Positions 1-5,200 of a stretch of DNA of 5,200 nt are shown in pieces. A model generated the notes under the pieces. The model saw nothing but the letters and a program-made list of their open reading frames with translations, made no database searches and was not told the origin of the DNA. The stretch's first letter is position 1. Every line of letters begins with the position of its first letter. Both the position numbers and the translations under genes were made by a program. The stretch is from assembly GCA_020846515.1 (NCBI GenBank), contig JADLDX010001058.1, forward strand, positions 1-5,200. The letters are read 5' to 3'. The stretch comes from Pirellulaceae bacterium. Lineage in GTDB: Bacteria > Planctomycetota > Planctomycetia > Pirellulales > Pirellulaceae.

Positions 1-214
1 CTCCCTTTTCCGCCTCAAATGAACCAAACCGACCACCCCTATCGATCATCGCGATCTTGATCGGGCTTTTCACTGGTCGTTACTAAGCGCGTCGACACGG
101 CAGCGTACTGGCCAATTCGTCTATCAAGACGGTGGATCCAGCCTTCAAGAACCCAAACGACATCGAGGTCGAAAAGAATAGACCTGGGTGCAAGATCAAG
201 CTGGTACAGCAACT

Positions 215-232
215 CTGAGCGTCCTGAGCGTC
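215..232. repeat. 9-bp perfect tandem duplication (CTGAGCGTC twice)
   Basis: CTGAGCGTC occurs at 215-223 and again directly at 224-232. The first copy contains the TGA that ends the open frame-3 stretch. It is probably a small slippage duplication, which suits non-coding or decaying DNA. No function is evident. Confidence 0.6.
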
Positions 233-470
233 TTTGGCCCGAGTCGTTGGCTGGGGGCGCCAAGAGCGTCGTGTTCTGAATCAATTTTGGTCTGCTTTCA
301 CGAGGGGAAGATTTGCCGGAAGACATTGGCAAGGGCAATGATATTCCGCACGTGGGCGCGTCCAGCTCTGGACTAGGGCACTAACCGAATGCAAGTCTGG
401 GCCGGGGTACGCCCTGAACTCAGCTTGCAAAAGTTGTTCGTTGGTTTAATCACTCATGAACTGAGGTTGT

Positions 471-498
471 TCCAGGCTGCCGCAGCGACGTGCCTGGA
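471..498. repeat. 7-bp perfect inverted repeat with 14-nt loop
   Basis: TCCAGGC at 471-477 is mirrored by GCCTGGA at 492-498, with a GC-rich 14-base loop. No T-run follows on either strand, so it is not a standard intrinsic terminator. It lies about 175 bases before the DUF1269 start and could be an operator, an RNA hairpin in a long leader, or chance. Confidence 0.35.
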
Positions 499-663
499 TG
501 CAGGGTCGCGTCTAGCAAGACCACAGAGGAAGGCTGGGCTGGTTGTATCCACCACATCGTTTCCAGCGATGCCTCGATTCACTCCGAAGTTGTTAAGCGT
601 AATGATGCTGGCGATGGACTTTCGAGTTCAAACCGATAGCCAGTTTCGATACACCTAACACTT

Positions 664-667
664 GGAG
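664..667 (+). promoter_or_regulatory. Ribosome binding site (GGAG) of the DUF1269 gene
   Basis: GGAG lies six bases before the ATG at 674. This fixes the ATG as the start rather than the in-frame TTG at 662, which overlaps the site itself. Confidence 0.8.
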
Positions 668-673
668 ATTCTT

Positions 674-1210
674 ATGAGCTCGGTTACCGCCACGAATTGC
701 GCTACGTTGCTCGCCGTCTACCCAAATCACGATGCAGCGGAGAGCGCAGTGAAGCTTCTACAGAAAAACGGAGTGCAGATGGACCAGCTGTCCATCATCG
801 GTCAAGATTTTAAGGCCATTGAAAAGCCGATCGGATTCTTAACTACTGGATCAGCTGCCTGCGATGGTGCTCGAGTTGGTGCTTGGACAGGCGGTTTCTT
901 TGGTATTTTGGTTGGCGCAGCTTTCTTAATTGTACCTGGGCTTGGACCTTTGGTCATCGTCGGCCCACTGGCTGCAACGCTGTTAGGCGGCGTCGAAGGT
1001 GCCATCGCGGGCAGTGCTTTAGGCGCTCTGGCCGGTGCTTTGGTAAGTCTTGGATTCTCAAAGAATCAAGCTATTCGTTATGAGTCAGAAATCAAGGCTG
1101 GCAAGTTCTTGGTAACTCTCAAGGGCGATTCAGAGCAAATTGAAAAGGCGAAGAAACTAGTTGGTGACAACTACTCCGAAACAGTCGAAGTTGTGAAGCC
1201 AGTTGCTTGA
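674..1210 (+). CDS. DUF1269 / GS17M-like stress protein with glycine-rich membrane segment
   Basis: This 178-residue protein has the layout of the DUF1269 and general-stress-protein-17M-like families. Residues about 10-46 form the N-terminal alpha/beta unit (LLAVYPNHDAAESAVKLL, then a Gln-Leu-Ser-Ile-Ile-Gly-Gln-Asp-Phe strand). Residues about 64-128 are rich in Gly and Ala with a glycine-zipper pattern and two hydrophobic stretches (about 74-103 and 105-128), so the protein probably associates with or inserts into the inner membrane. The C-terminal part resumes the family pattern: a Tyr-Glu-Ser-Glu-Ile-Lys-Ala-Gly-Lys motif around 136-144, the strand FLVTL, and a helix with QIEKAKKLV. Start ATG 674 is chosen because GGAG sits six bases upstream; a TTG at 662 would add four residues. 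No enzymatic residues are known for the family, and its biochemical role is unsettled; the link to general stress is family knowledge. It is followed by a 272-base gap, so it is probably transcribed separately from the hydratase. Confidence 0.88.
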   Translation: MSSVTATNCATLLAVYPNHDAAESAVKLLQKNGVQMDQLSIIGQDFKAIEKPIGFLTTGSAACDGARVGAWTGGFFGILVGAAFLIVPGLGPLVIVGPLAATLLGGVEGAIAGSALGALAGALVSLGFSKNQAIRYESEIKAGKFLVTLKGDSEQIEKAKKLVGDNYSETVEVVKPVA

Positions 1211-1352
1211 TGAAGGCGATATGGCACTTCGACAAGTCCGACTAATCCGGACGCTCGCGCGCTTGCGACTGATCAGCCGCAGGGCGCTAGCCCACTGTTT
1301 TCGGCCCCACATTAAGATCGACGCCGTTCTGCTGGATGACGGGGGTACGGTT

Positions 1353-1422
1353 AGAACCAAATTTGGAACCAACGTTGTAGTCAAAGTGTGCATTAACGTT
1401 GGAACCCAAGGTTGGAACCAAC
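1353..1422. repeat. Cluster of four GGAACC-type elements with dyad symmetry
   Basis: AGAACC at 1353 is followed by GGAACC at 1365, 1401 and 1414. TTGGAACCAAC occurs exactly twice (1363-1373 and 1412-1422), and each copy of GGAACC is flanked by TTGG/CCAA-like arms. CCAACGTT (1369-1376) and AACGTTGG (1395-1402) form a perfect 8-bp inverted repeat with an 18-base loop. Iterated dyads about 60-130 bases before the hydratase start could be regulator binding sites; the same pattern could also come from repeats in a protein on the minus strand. Confidence 0.5.
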
Positions 1423-1444
1423 TCATCCTTGAAAACCCCGCCAT

Positions 1445-1455
1445 GTTTTGAAAAC
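1445..1455. promoter_or_regulatory. Palindrome GTTTTGAAAAC, possible operator of ohyA
   Basis: A perfect 5-bp inverted repeat around a single central G lies 13 bases before the ribosome site of the hydratase gene. TTGAAAAC recurs at 1429-1436 and 1448-1455, with starts 19 bases apart. The position suits a repressor site or part of the promoter, but no regulator family can be named. Confidence 0.3.
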
Positions 1456-1468
1456 GATTAACCATTTT

Positions 1469-1473
1469 AAGGA
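1469..1473 (+). promoter_or_regulatory. Ribosome binding site (AAGGA) of the oleate hydratase gene
   Basis: AAGGA ends nine bases before ATG 1483 and supports that start. Confidence 0.75.
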
Positions 1474-1482
1474 CAGCAGACA

Positions 1483-3057
1483 ATGTCGATCAACAGAAAA
1501 GCTTTCATGATCGGTAGCGGCATCGGTTCGTTAGCCGCCGCGGCCTTCATGATCCGCGATGGCGGAGTACCCGGCAGCCATATCACCATCTTTGAAGCGT
1601 TGCCCGTTTTCGGTGGGAGCCTGGACGGCGGCGGCAATGCCAAGTCCGGTTACACGATGCGCGGCGGCCGGATGCTGACTACAGATAACTATGAATGCAC
1701 TTGGGAATTGTTCAAATCGATTCCGTCTCTTGAGCATCCAGGAAAGTCAGTCTACGACGAGACGGTGGAATTTAATGAGGTCATGAAGTCCTGTTCCAAG
1801 GCCAGATTGATTGATCGAAACCGCACGATTCTCGACGTGAAGTCAATGGGTTTCAGTATGGCCGACCGAACAGAGTTGCTGGCGCTGGCTGAATCGAGCG
1901 AAGAGAAACTAGGGGCAACGCGGATTACAGACTGGCTATCCCCCGAATTCTTCACGACTAACTTCTGGTATATGTGGTCAACTACGTTTGCCTTTCAGCC
2001 ATGGCACAGCGCGGTCGAATTCAAACGCTACCTACACCGGTTTATGAAAGAGTTCTCGCGAATCGAAACTCTGGCTGGAGTAAAACGTACCATCTACAAC
2101 CAATTTGATTCCTTGGTACGGCCACTAGTCAGTTGGCTCACAGCACAGCAAGTGCAATTTCGAAGAGGGTGCACTGTCACCGACATCGTGCTTGGTTCAG
2201 GCGGTGATAGCATTCAGGTGACGGAACTGAAGACGATCGAATCCGGACATACTGAAACAATATCCATTCAGTCCGAAGACTTGGTCCTCTTTCAAAATGG
2301 ATCGATGACGGATGCGTCTACCTTCGGTTCGATGAGCCAAGCTCCCGACAAACGCACTAAGGCTGACAGTAACGGATGGGCCCTATGGGAGAAGCTAGCT
2401 GCGGGTCGTCCTGAGTTTGGCAATCCGGCCGCGTTCAATTCGAGTATTGCAGAATCAAACTGGCCATCGTTTACCGTGACGCTCAGCGATCGCGTGTTCT
2501 TCGATAAAATGGAAAACTTGTCCGGGAATAAAGCCGGAACAGGCGGACTTGTCACTTTCAAGGATTCCAATTGGTACATGTCGATTGTCCTGGCACATCA
2601 GCCGCATTATGTCAGCCAGCCCAATGATGTTCAGGTGTTCTGGGGCTACGCTCTGCACGGCGATCGAGTGGGTAACTTTGTGCCAAAGCCTATGTCGGAC
2701 TGCAATGGCGAAGAGATTCTTCGTGAGTTGAGCGGCCATCTGAACTTTGATCAAGAGCTTGTATTTTCAAAGGCCAATTGTATTCCCTGCCGCATGCCCT
2801 ACATCACCAGCATGTTTATGCCGCGCTCTAAATCCGATCGACCATTGCCTATTCCCAAGAACTCGAGGAACCTGGCTTTTGTCAGTCAGTTCGTAGAGAT
2901 CGCCGATGATGTTGTCTTTATAGTCGAATATTCAGTTCGCGTGGCTCAAATGGTTGTTTACCAACTGCTTGAGATCAATCGTGAGATACCTGCGATCAGT
3001 CGCCATGACAAAACGACCAAAGTGAAGTTCGATGCTCTGCTCAAGGCATTCGCTTGA
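1483..3057 (+). CDS. ohyA: Oleate hydratase (MCRA family), short form, FAD-dependent
   Basis: Adds water to the cis-9 double bond of free oleic and related unsaturated fatty acids to give 10-hydroxy acids, with FAD as a structural cofactor. The 524-residue protein begins with the dinucleotide-binding fold (IGSGIGSLAAA, residues 10-20; Glu-38 ends the second strand; FGGSLDGGG 43-51). RGGRML (60-65) follows, then WHSAVEFKRYLHRF (174-187), YNQFDS (205-210), a Ser-Met-Thr turn after LVLFQNG (267-273), DSNW (361-364), QPHY (373-376), and the family signature MPYITSMFMPR (438-448) with DRP and a QFVE...DVVF block (469-479). Tyr-183 aligns with the Tyr that protonates the double bond in the Elizabethkingia enzyme (Tyr241). 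The catalytic Glu of that enzyme (Glu122, in RGGRE) is Met-64 here, as I recall for the monomeric Rhodococcus-type hydratases. The protein lacks the long N-terminal extension of the Elizabethkingia enzyme and its C-terminal helical tail of about 80-100 residues. Start ATG 1483 has AAGGA nine bases upstream. Its stop overlaps the kinase gene that follows. Confidence 0.95.
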   Translation: MSINRKAFMIGSGIGSLAAAAFMIRDGGVPGSHITIFEALPVFGGSLDGGGNAKSGYTMRGGRMLTTDNYECTWELFKSIPSLEHPGKSVYDETVEFNEVMKSCSKARLIDRNRTILDVKSMGFSMADRTELLALAESSEEKLGATRITDWLSPEFFTTNFWYMWSTTFAFQPWHSAVEFKRYLHRFMKEFSRIETLAGVKRTIYNQFDSLVRPLVSWLTAQQVQFRRGCTVTDIVLGSGGDSIQVTELKTIESGHTETISIQSEDLVLFQNGSMTDASTFGSMSQAPDKRTKADSNGWALWEKLAAGRPEFGNPAAFNSSIAESNWPSFTVTLSDRVFFDKMENLSGNKAGTGGLVTFKDSNWYMSIVLAHQPHYVSQPNDVQVFWGYALHGDRVGNFVPKPMSDCNGEEILRELSGHLNFDQELVFSKANCIPCRMPYITSMFMPRSKSDRPLPIPKNSRNLAFVSQFVEIADDVVFIVEYSVRVAQMVVYQLLEINREIPAISRHDKTTKVKFDALLKAFA

Positions 3058-4769
3058 GTGAGCAGACTATGAGGTCAAGGCAAGGAAAAGGTGCGCCTAT
3101 GGATCTGATGGTCGTGCCACAGCTTGTACGCAATGCGGATAGGTTTCGTCATGTAGTCGCAGTTCTTGCCAAACACGGATTAGCCGATTGGCTGTCCGCT
3201 TCGCCGATGCCATGGCTAGGTCGGGTCTTCGGCGTCAAGGCATCCGAGACGCTCACCACGGAACAGCATATTCGACTGGCTCTGACGGAACTTGGGACGA
3301 CCTTCATCAAGCTTGGTCAGATATTAAGTACTCGGCCTGACTTGGTTGGCAAGCAACTCGCCGATGAGTTGTCCCAGCTGCGATCTGACACGCCGCCAGA
3401 CGATCCGGCAGTAGCCATGGCGTTGATCGAATCCGAGTTAGGTGGGAGCATAGCCAAGCTATACGCCAGTTTTGAACCCATCGCTTTTGCATCCGCATCG
3501 ATCGGGCAAGTCCATCGTGCGACCACTCACGCAGGGCAATCGGTTGTAGTTAAGGTTCAGCATGTTGGAATCGAAGAGGTCATCACCAACGACCTGGAGA
3601 TTATGCACACGTTAGCGGGTATCGCAGAACGTCAGTCTCCAGGTCTCGCGCAATATCGACCGCTTCAAACCGTGCTTGAATTTCAGAAGACGCTTCTGCA
3701 AGAGCTTGATTTTGGTCGCGAGCTGCATAACATGCAGCGGTTCCGCAAGACCTTCGCTGATGAGGCTGGGATTCGTTTTGCAGAGCCATTTCCCGAGTTA
3801 AGCTCGAGACGTGTGCTGACGATGGAGCGGTTCGAAGGGATCAGCCTTTCTGAAAAGTCGAAACTAGTGGAGTCCGGGTTGGATCTGGACAGTCTCGCGC
3901 GGCGCGGTGCCAACCTATTTGTGAGAATGATTTTCCGCGACGGATTTTATCACGCTGATCCCCATCCTGGGAATCTTATGGTGCTAAGGGATCGCCTGCC
4001 AGCGGACGGGCGTAACCTGACAGAGTTAGCGATACTCGATTGTGGTATGGTCGGACGGATTGATGACACACTGCGTGAGGATCTCGAATTGGGTTTGATC
4101 GCAGCGGTGCGACATGACGCCGTAAAAATCACGGAGGCTGTGGCGCGAATCGGAAATGTGCCGAGTGATTACGACCGGCCGGCTATGAAGGTAGCGATCC
4201 AGGATCTGCTCGATGATTACTCAACGCAATCTCTTAAAGACTTTGATCTCAGCGGCTGTCTCAACGCAGTCGTGCGGATAATTCAGGACAATAAGATCTA
4301 CTTGCCAGCCAAAGTTGCCATGCTAATCAAGGTGCTGATCATGCTGGAAGGAACAGCCCAACAGCTCTGCCCGCACTTTAGCGTGGCCGAACTCATAGAA
4401 CCATACGGCAGGAAGGCGCTGAGAAATCGATTCGCCGCCAAAAGGCTGCTCGGCCGTTTGAAGGCCAATATCGAGGACTGGGAGCATTTTCTAACCATAC
4501 TGCCCAGAGACACTGCCGACATTCTGCGCAATCTTAAGCAGGGCAAATTCGATGTTCATCTACAACATAGGCGGCTGGAGCCCGTGGTCAACCGGCTGGT
4601 GATGGGGATTCTCACCGCAGCTTTGTTCATGGGTTCCGCCGCCTTATGTAGCAATCAGGTTCGCCCAACATTGCTCGGATTTTCTGTACCCGGATTCGTT
4701 GGCTGTGGCGTGGCTGTTGTGATGGGATTCCGGATCACGCTCGCCATTCGACGTACCGGTCAGAGATGA
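3054..4769 (+). CDS. ABC1/AarF/UbiB-family atypical kinase with C-terminal membrane anchor
   Basis: A member of the ABC1 (ADCK/UbiB/AarF) protein-kinase-like family, whose members are ATPases needed for ubiquinone and other isoprenoid-lipid pathways; the exact substrate is unknown. Numbered from the TTG start (571 residues), the motifs appear in family order: KLGQ (86-89, the KxGQ motif), the Ala-rich loop here FASASIGQVH (145-154), the ATP-site Lys-167 in VVVKVQ, ELDF (217-220), YHADPHPGN (299-307, catalytic loop) and LDCGMVG (328-334, the metal-binding Asp-329). Cys-330 replaces the usual Phe of LDFG. Two hydrophobic segments, about 515-533 and 545-565, give a C-terminal membrane anchor as in UbiB. 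TTG 3054 overlaps the hydratase stop by four bases (TTGA) and has AAGG seven bases upstream. ATG 3099, preceded by AAGGAAAAGG, is a good alternative and would remove 15 residues; ATG 3069 has a weak site. It could be the housekeeping ubiB or a paralogue; no ubiE or ubiJ is next to it, which favours a paralogue. Confidence 0.93.
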   Translation: MSEQTMRSRQGKGAPMDLMVVPQLVRNADRFRHVVAVLAKHGLADWLSASPMPWLGRVFGVKASETLTTEQHIRLALTELGTTFIKLGQILSTRPDLVGKQLADELSQLRSDTPPDDPAVAMALIESELGGSIAKLYASFEPIAFASASIGQVHRATTHAGQSVVVKVQHVGIEEVITNDLEIMHTLAGIAERQSPGLAQYRPLQTVLEFQKTLLQELDFGRELHNMQRFRKTFADEAGIRFAEPFPELSSRRVLTMERFEGISLSEKSKLVESGLDLDSLARRGANLFVRMIFRDGFYHADPHPGNLMVLRDRLPADGRNLTELAILDCGMVGRIDDTLREDLELGLIAAVRHDAVKITEAVARIGNVPSDYDRPAMKVAIQDLLDDYSTQSLKDFDLSGCLNAVVRIIQDNKIYLPAKVAMLIKVLIMLEGTAQQLCPHFSVAELIEPYGRKALRNRFAAKRLLGRLKANIEDWEHFLTILPRDTADILRNLKQGKFDVHLQHRRLEPVVNRLVMGILTAALFMGSAALCSNQVRPTLLGFSVPGFVGCGVAVVMGFRITLAIRRTGQR

Positions 4770-4823
4770 GATGTCATGAAACAGGTTGTCAATGTTGTCC
4801 CAAAACAACTTGAACCATGGCAT

Positions 4824-4849
4824 GAGCCTGCGGCAGCTGCTCCTGTTTT
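4824..4849 (+). terminator. Weak candidate terminator downstream of the kinase gene
   Basis: GAGC (4824-4827) can pair with GCTC (4839-4842), with a further two-pair inner stem, and TTTT follows at 4846-4849. The stem is short and interrupted. A second small hairpin, GTTGT/ACAAC, lies at 4794-4809. Some terminator is expected in this 97-base gap between converging genes, but neither structure is strong. Confidence 0.2.
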
Positions 4850-4866
4850 CTCAAGCGAATGCGCCC

Positions 4867-5200
4867 TCATCGCGAATCGGATGAGTCGACGTGCTTGGCA
4901 CATTTCTTGAGCTCATCCATGAACAGCGGAATTTCGAGGTAACGTGTTTGTGTGAAGCTGACGCTTGTTAGTCGCTTTTGCGATTGTTTCTGCTGTTCTT
5001 GTTCAAGCCAGGCCTGTGCTTGTTTACCATTTGAATTTTGTGTGGCTTTACCTTGAAGGGCGTTCTTGGTGTTTATCAGCTCTTGGAGCATGGTTTGAGA
5101 TAGCGTAGACGGATCATTTCGCTGGCTCAACTGCAGACGACTCATCTCCAAGAACAGCCAATCAAAGGGAGCGCTGGCGGCTTGATTCAGCTTCAGAGAC
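4867..5200 (-). CDS. C-terminal part of a hypothetical protein, running off the right edge
   Basis: A minus-strand frame stays open from the window edge to TGA at 4867-4869, giving the last 110 residues of a longer protein. Although TTG (5151-5149) and ATG (5145-5143) occur inside it, the frame continues upstream without a stop (SLKLNQAASAPFDWLFLEMS), so the true start most likely lies beyond 5200. The visible part is hydrophilic, rich in Gln, Lys and Ser, and mostly helical in character. The stretch WLEQEQQKQSQKRL may form a short coiled coil. The end is charged, with KKCAKH and a Ser-Asp-Ser-Arg tail. No membrane segment or catalytic motif is visible and I recognise no family. It converges on the kinase gene, so it is not part of the hydratase-kinase unit. 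Confidence 0.6.
   Translation of the reverse strand, partial: SLKLNQAASAPFDWLFLEMSRLQLSQRNDPSTLSQTMLQELINTKNALQGKATQNSNGKQAQAWLEQEQQKQSQKRLTSVSFTQTRYLEIPLFMDELKKCAKHVDSSDSR

Larger units (their letters stand above)
1..663. other. Region without a supportable gene; possible decayed coding remnants
   Basis: No reading frame here has a convincing start, ribosome site and recognisable product. On the plus strand, frame 3 is open from the left edge to a TAA at 84-86 and again from 87 to a TGA at 216-218. Its first part reads as a hydrophobic stretch (LSIIAILIGLF) and its second as a hydrophilic, protein-like tail ending in KIKLVQQL. This could be the end of a gene entering from the left, or a small membrane-protein gene broken by a stop. 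Frame 2 is open from 182 to 655 apart from one TAG at 374-376, but its composition is not protein-like. Minus-strand frames also stay open in part, so none can be chosen from sequence alone. The stretch just before 664 should hold the promoter of the next gene; I saw no convincing -35/-10 pair. Confidence 0.45.
1287..1457 (-). other. Coding-like minus-strand frame, 56 codons, start unclear
   Basis: Between an in-frame TAA (1458-1460) and a TAG (1287-1289) the minus strand reads through 56 codons into a balanced, hydrophilic sequence rich in Asn, Gly, Val and Ser. It includes KDELVPTLGSNVNAHFDYN and, further on, NRTPVIQQNGVDLNVGPKTVG with its end at the TAG. The codons are of the preferred kind (AAC, GGT, TCC, GTT, ACC, CAG). 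The GGAACC repeats of the other strand translate here, in one frame, as LGSN, VGSK and FGSN. There is no ATG: the first usable starts are TTG at 1421-1419 or 1409-1407, with no clear ribosome site. It may be the end of a decayed gene, a gene with a frameshift (the neighbouring frame offers ATGs at 1457-1470), or chance created by the repeats. I recognise no family. Confidence 0.25.
1211..1482. promoter_or_regulatory. Structured intergenic region between DUF1269 gene and oleate hydratase
   Basis: This gap should hold the 3' end of the DUF1269 transcript and the control region of the hydratase-kinase unit. Just after the DUF1269 stop is a small hairpin, GTCCG (1236-1240) against CGGAC (1248-1252) with a 7-base loop; no T-run follows, so it is at best a weak 3' structure. 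GGGC/GCCC (1282-1285 and 1290-1293) is another short stem. The right half holds a cluster of GGAACC elements and a GTTTTGAAAAC palindrome, listed separately. I found no -35/-10 pair close to consensus. The plus-strand frame crossing the gap (TTG 1203 to 1451) is Arg-rich, lacks a ribosome site and is probably not a gene. Confidence 0.55.

Noticed and set aside
43..63. Inverted repeat CGATCA/TGATCG with three GATC sites
   Set aside because: It coincides with a run of Ile codons (ATC) in the coding-like frame 3, which explains the pattern without a regulatory role.
39..338. Minus-strand frame of 99 residues near the left edge
   Set aside because: No ribosome site or family resemblance, and the plus-strand frame 3 over part of the same bases looks at least as protein-like.
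188..658. Two plus-strand frame-2 open stretches separated by one TAG at 374-376
   Set aside because: The translation is rich in Arg, Ser, Cys and Trp with no recognisable pattern, there is no ribosome site, and other frames are as open; this looks like chance.
1203..1451. Plus-strand frame overlapping the DUF1269 stop, 82 residues
   Set aside because: It starts with TTG without a ribosome site, is Arg-rich at the start, and covers the repeat cluster; probably not translated.
1157..1483. Minus-strand frame of 108 residues across the intergenic gap
   Set aside because: Starts with TTG and runs into the DUF1269 gene with unlikely composition; the neighbouring minus frame (1457-1287) looks more coding-like.
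2292..2754. Long minus-strand frames inside the oleate hydratase gene
   Set aside because: These are shadows of a well-supported coding frame on the plus strand.
4776..4910. Small plus-strand ORF of 44 codons after the kinase gene
   Set aside because: ATG is present but there is no clear ribosome site, it overlaps the minus-strand gene, and the sequence matches nothing known.

Overview
The window looks like chromosomal DNA of a Gram-negative bacterium, most likely of the Pseudomonadota. The reasons are the moderate GC content, ATG starts with GGAG/AAGGA ribosome sites, an AarF/UbiB-type kinase, and a membrane-associated DUF1269 (GS17M-like) protein. I cannot name the genus from the sequence. 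No mobile element, tRNA, rRNA or CRISPR array was seen.

Layout. Bases 1-663 hold no gene I can support; there are coding-like scraps near the left edge, a 9-bp tandem repeat and a 7-bp inverted repeat. Next comes a DUF1269 stress-type protein (674-1210, +). A 272-bp gap (1211-1482) follows, and it is unusually structured: four GGAACC-type elements, an 8-bp inverted repeat, a GTTTTGAAAAC palindrome, and a minus-strand reading frame of 56 codons that looks coding but has no good start. The core of the window is a two-gene unit: a short-form FAD-dependent oleate hydratase (1483-3057, +), whose stop overlaps the likely start of an ABC1/AarF/UbiB-family kinase (3054-4769, +). A convergent minus-strand gene of unknown function (from 4867 past the right edge) closes the window; only its C-terminal part is visible.

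How the genes may work together. Oleate hydratases add water to the cis-9 double bond of free unsaturated fatty acids, a reaction tied to detoxification and lipid turnover. ABC1/UbiB kinases are membrane-anchored ATPases of isoprenoid-lipid (ubiquinone) biology. The DUF1269 protein carries a glycine-rich membrane segment and belongs to a family linked to general stress. The overlap of the hydratase and kinase genes suggests coupled expression and perhaps a membrane-lipid stress module; the functional link is inference.

The points most worth a second look are four: the hydratase has Met where the well-studied enzymes have the catalytic Glu, the kinase has Cys in its usual LDFG motif, the two genes are coupled, and the gap upstream of the hydratase carries an iterated dyad cluster.
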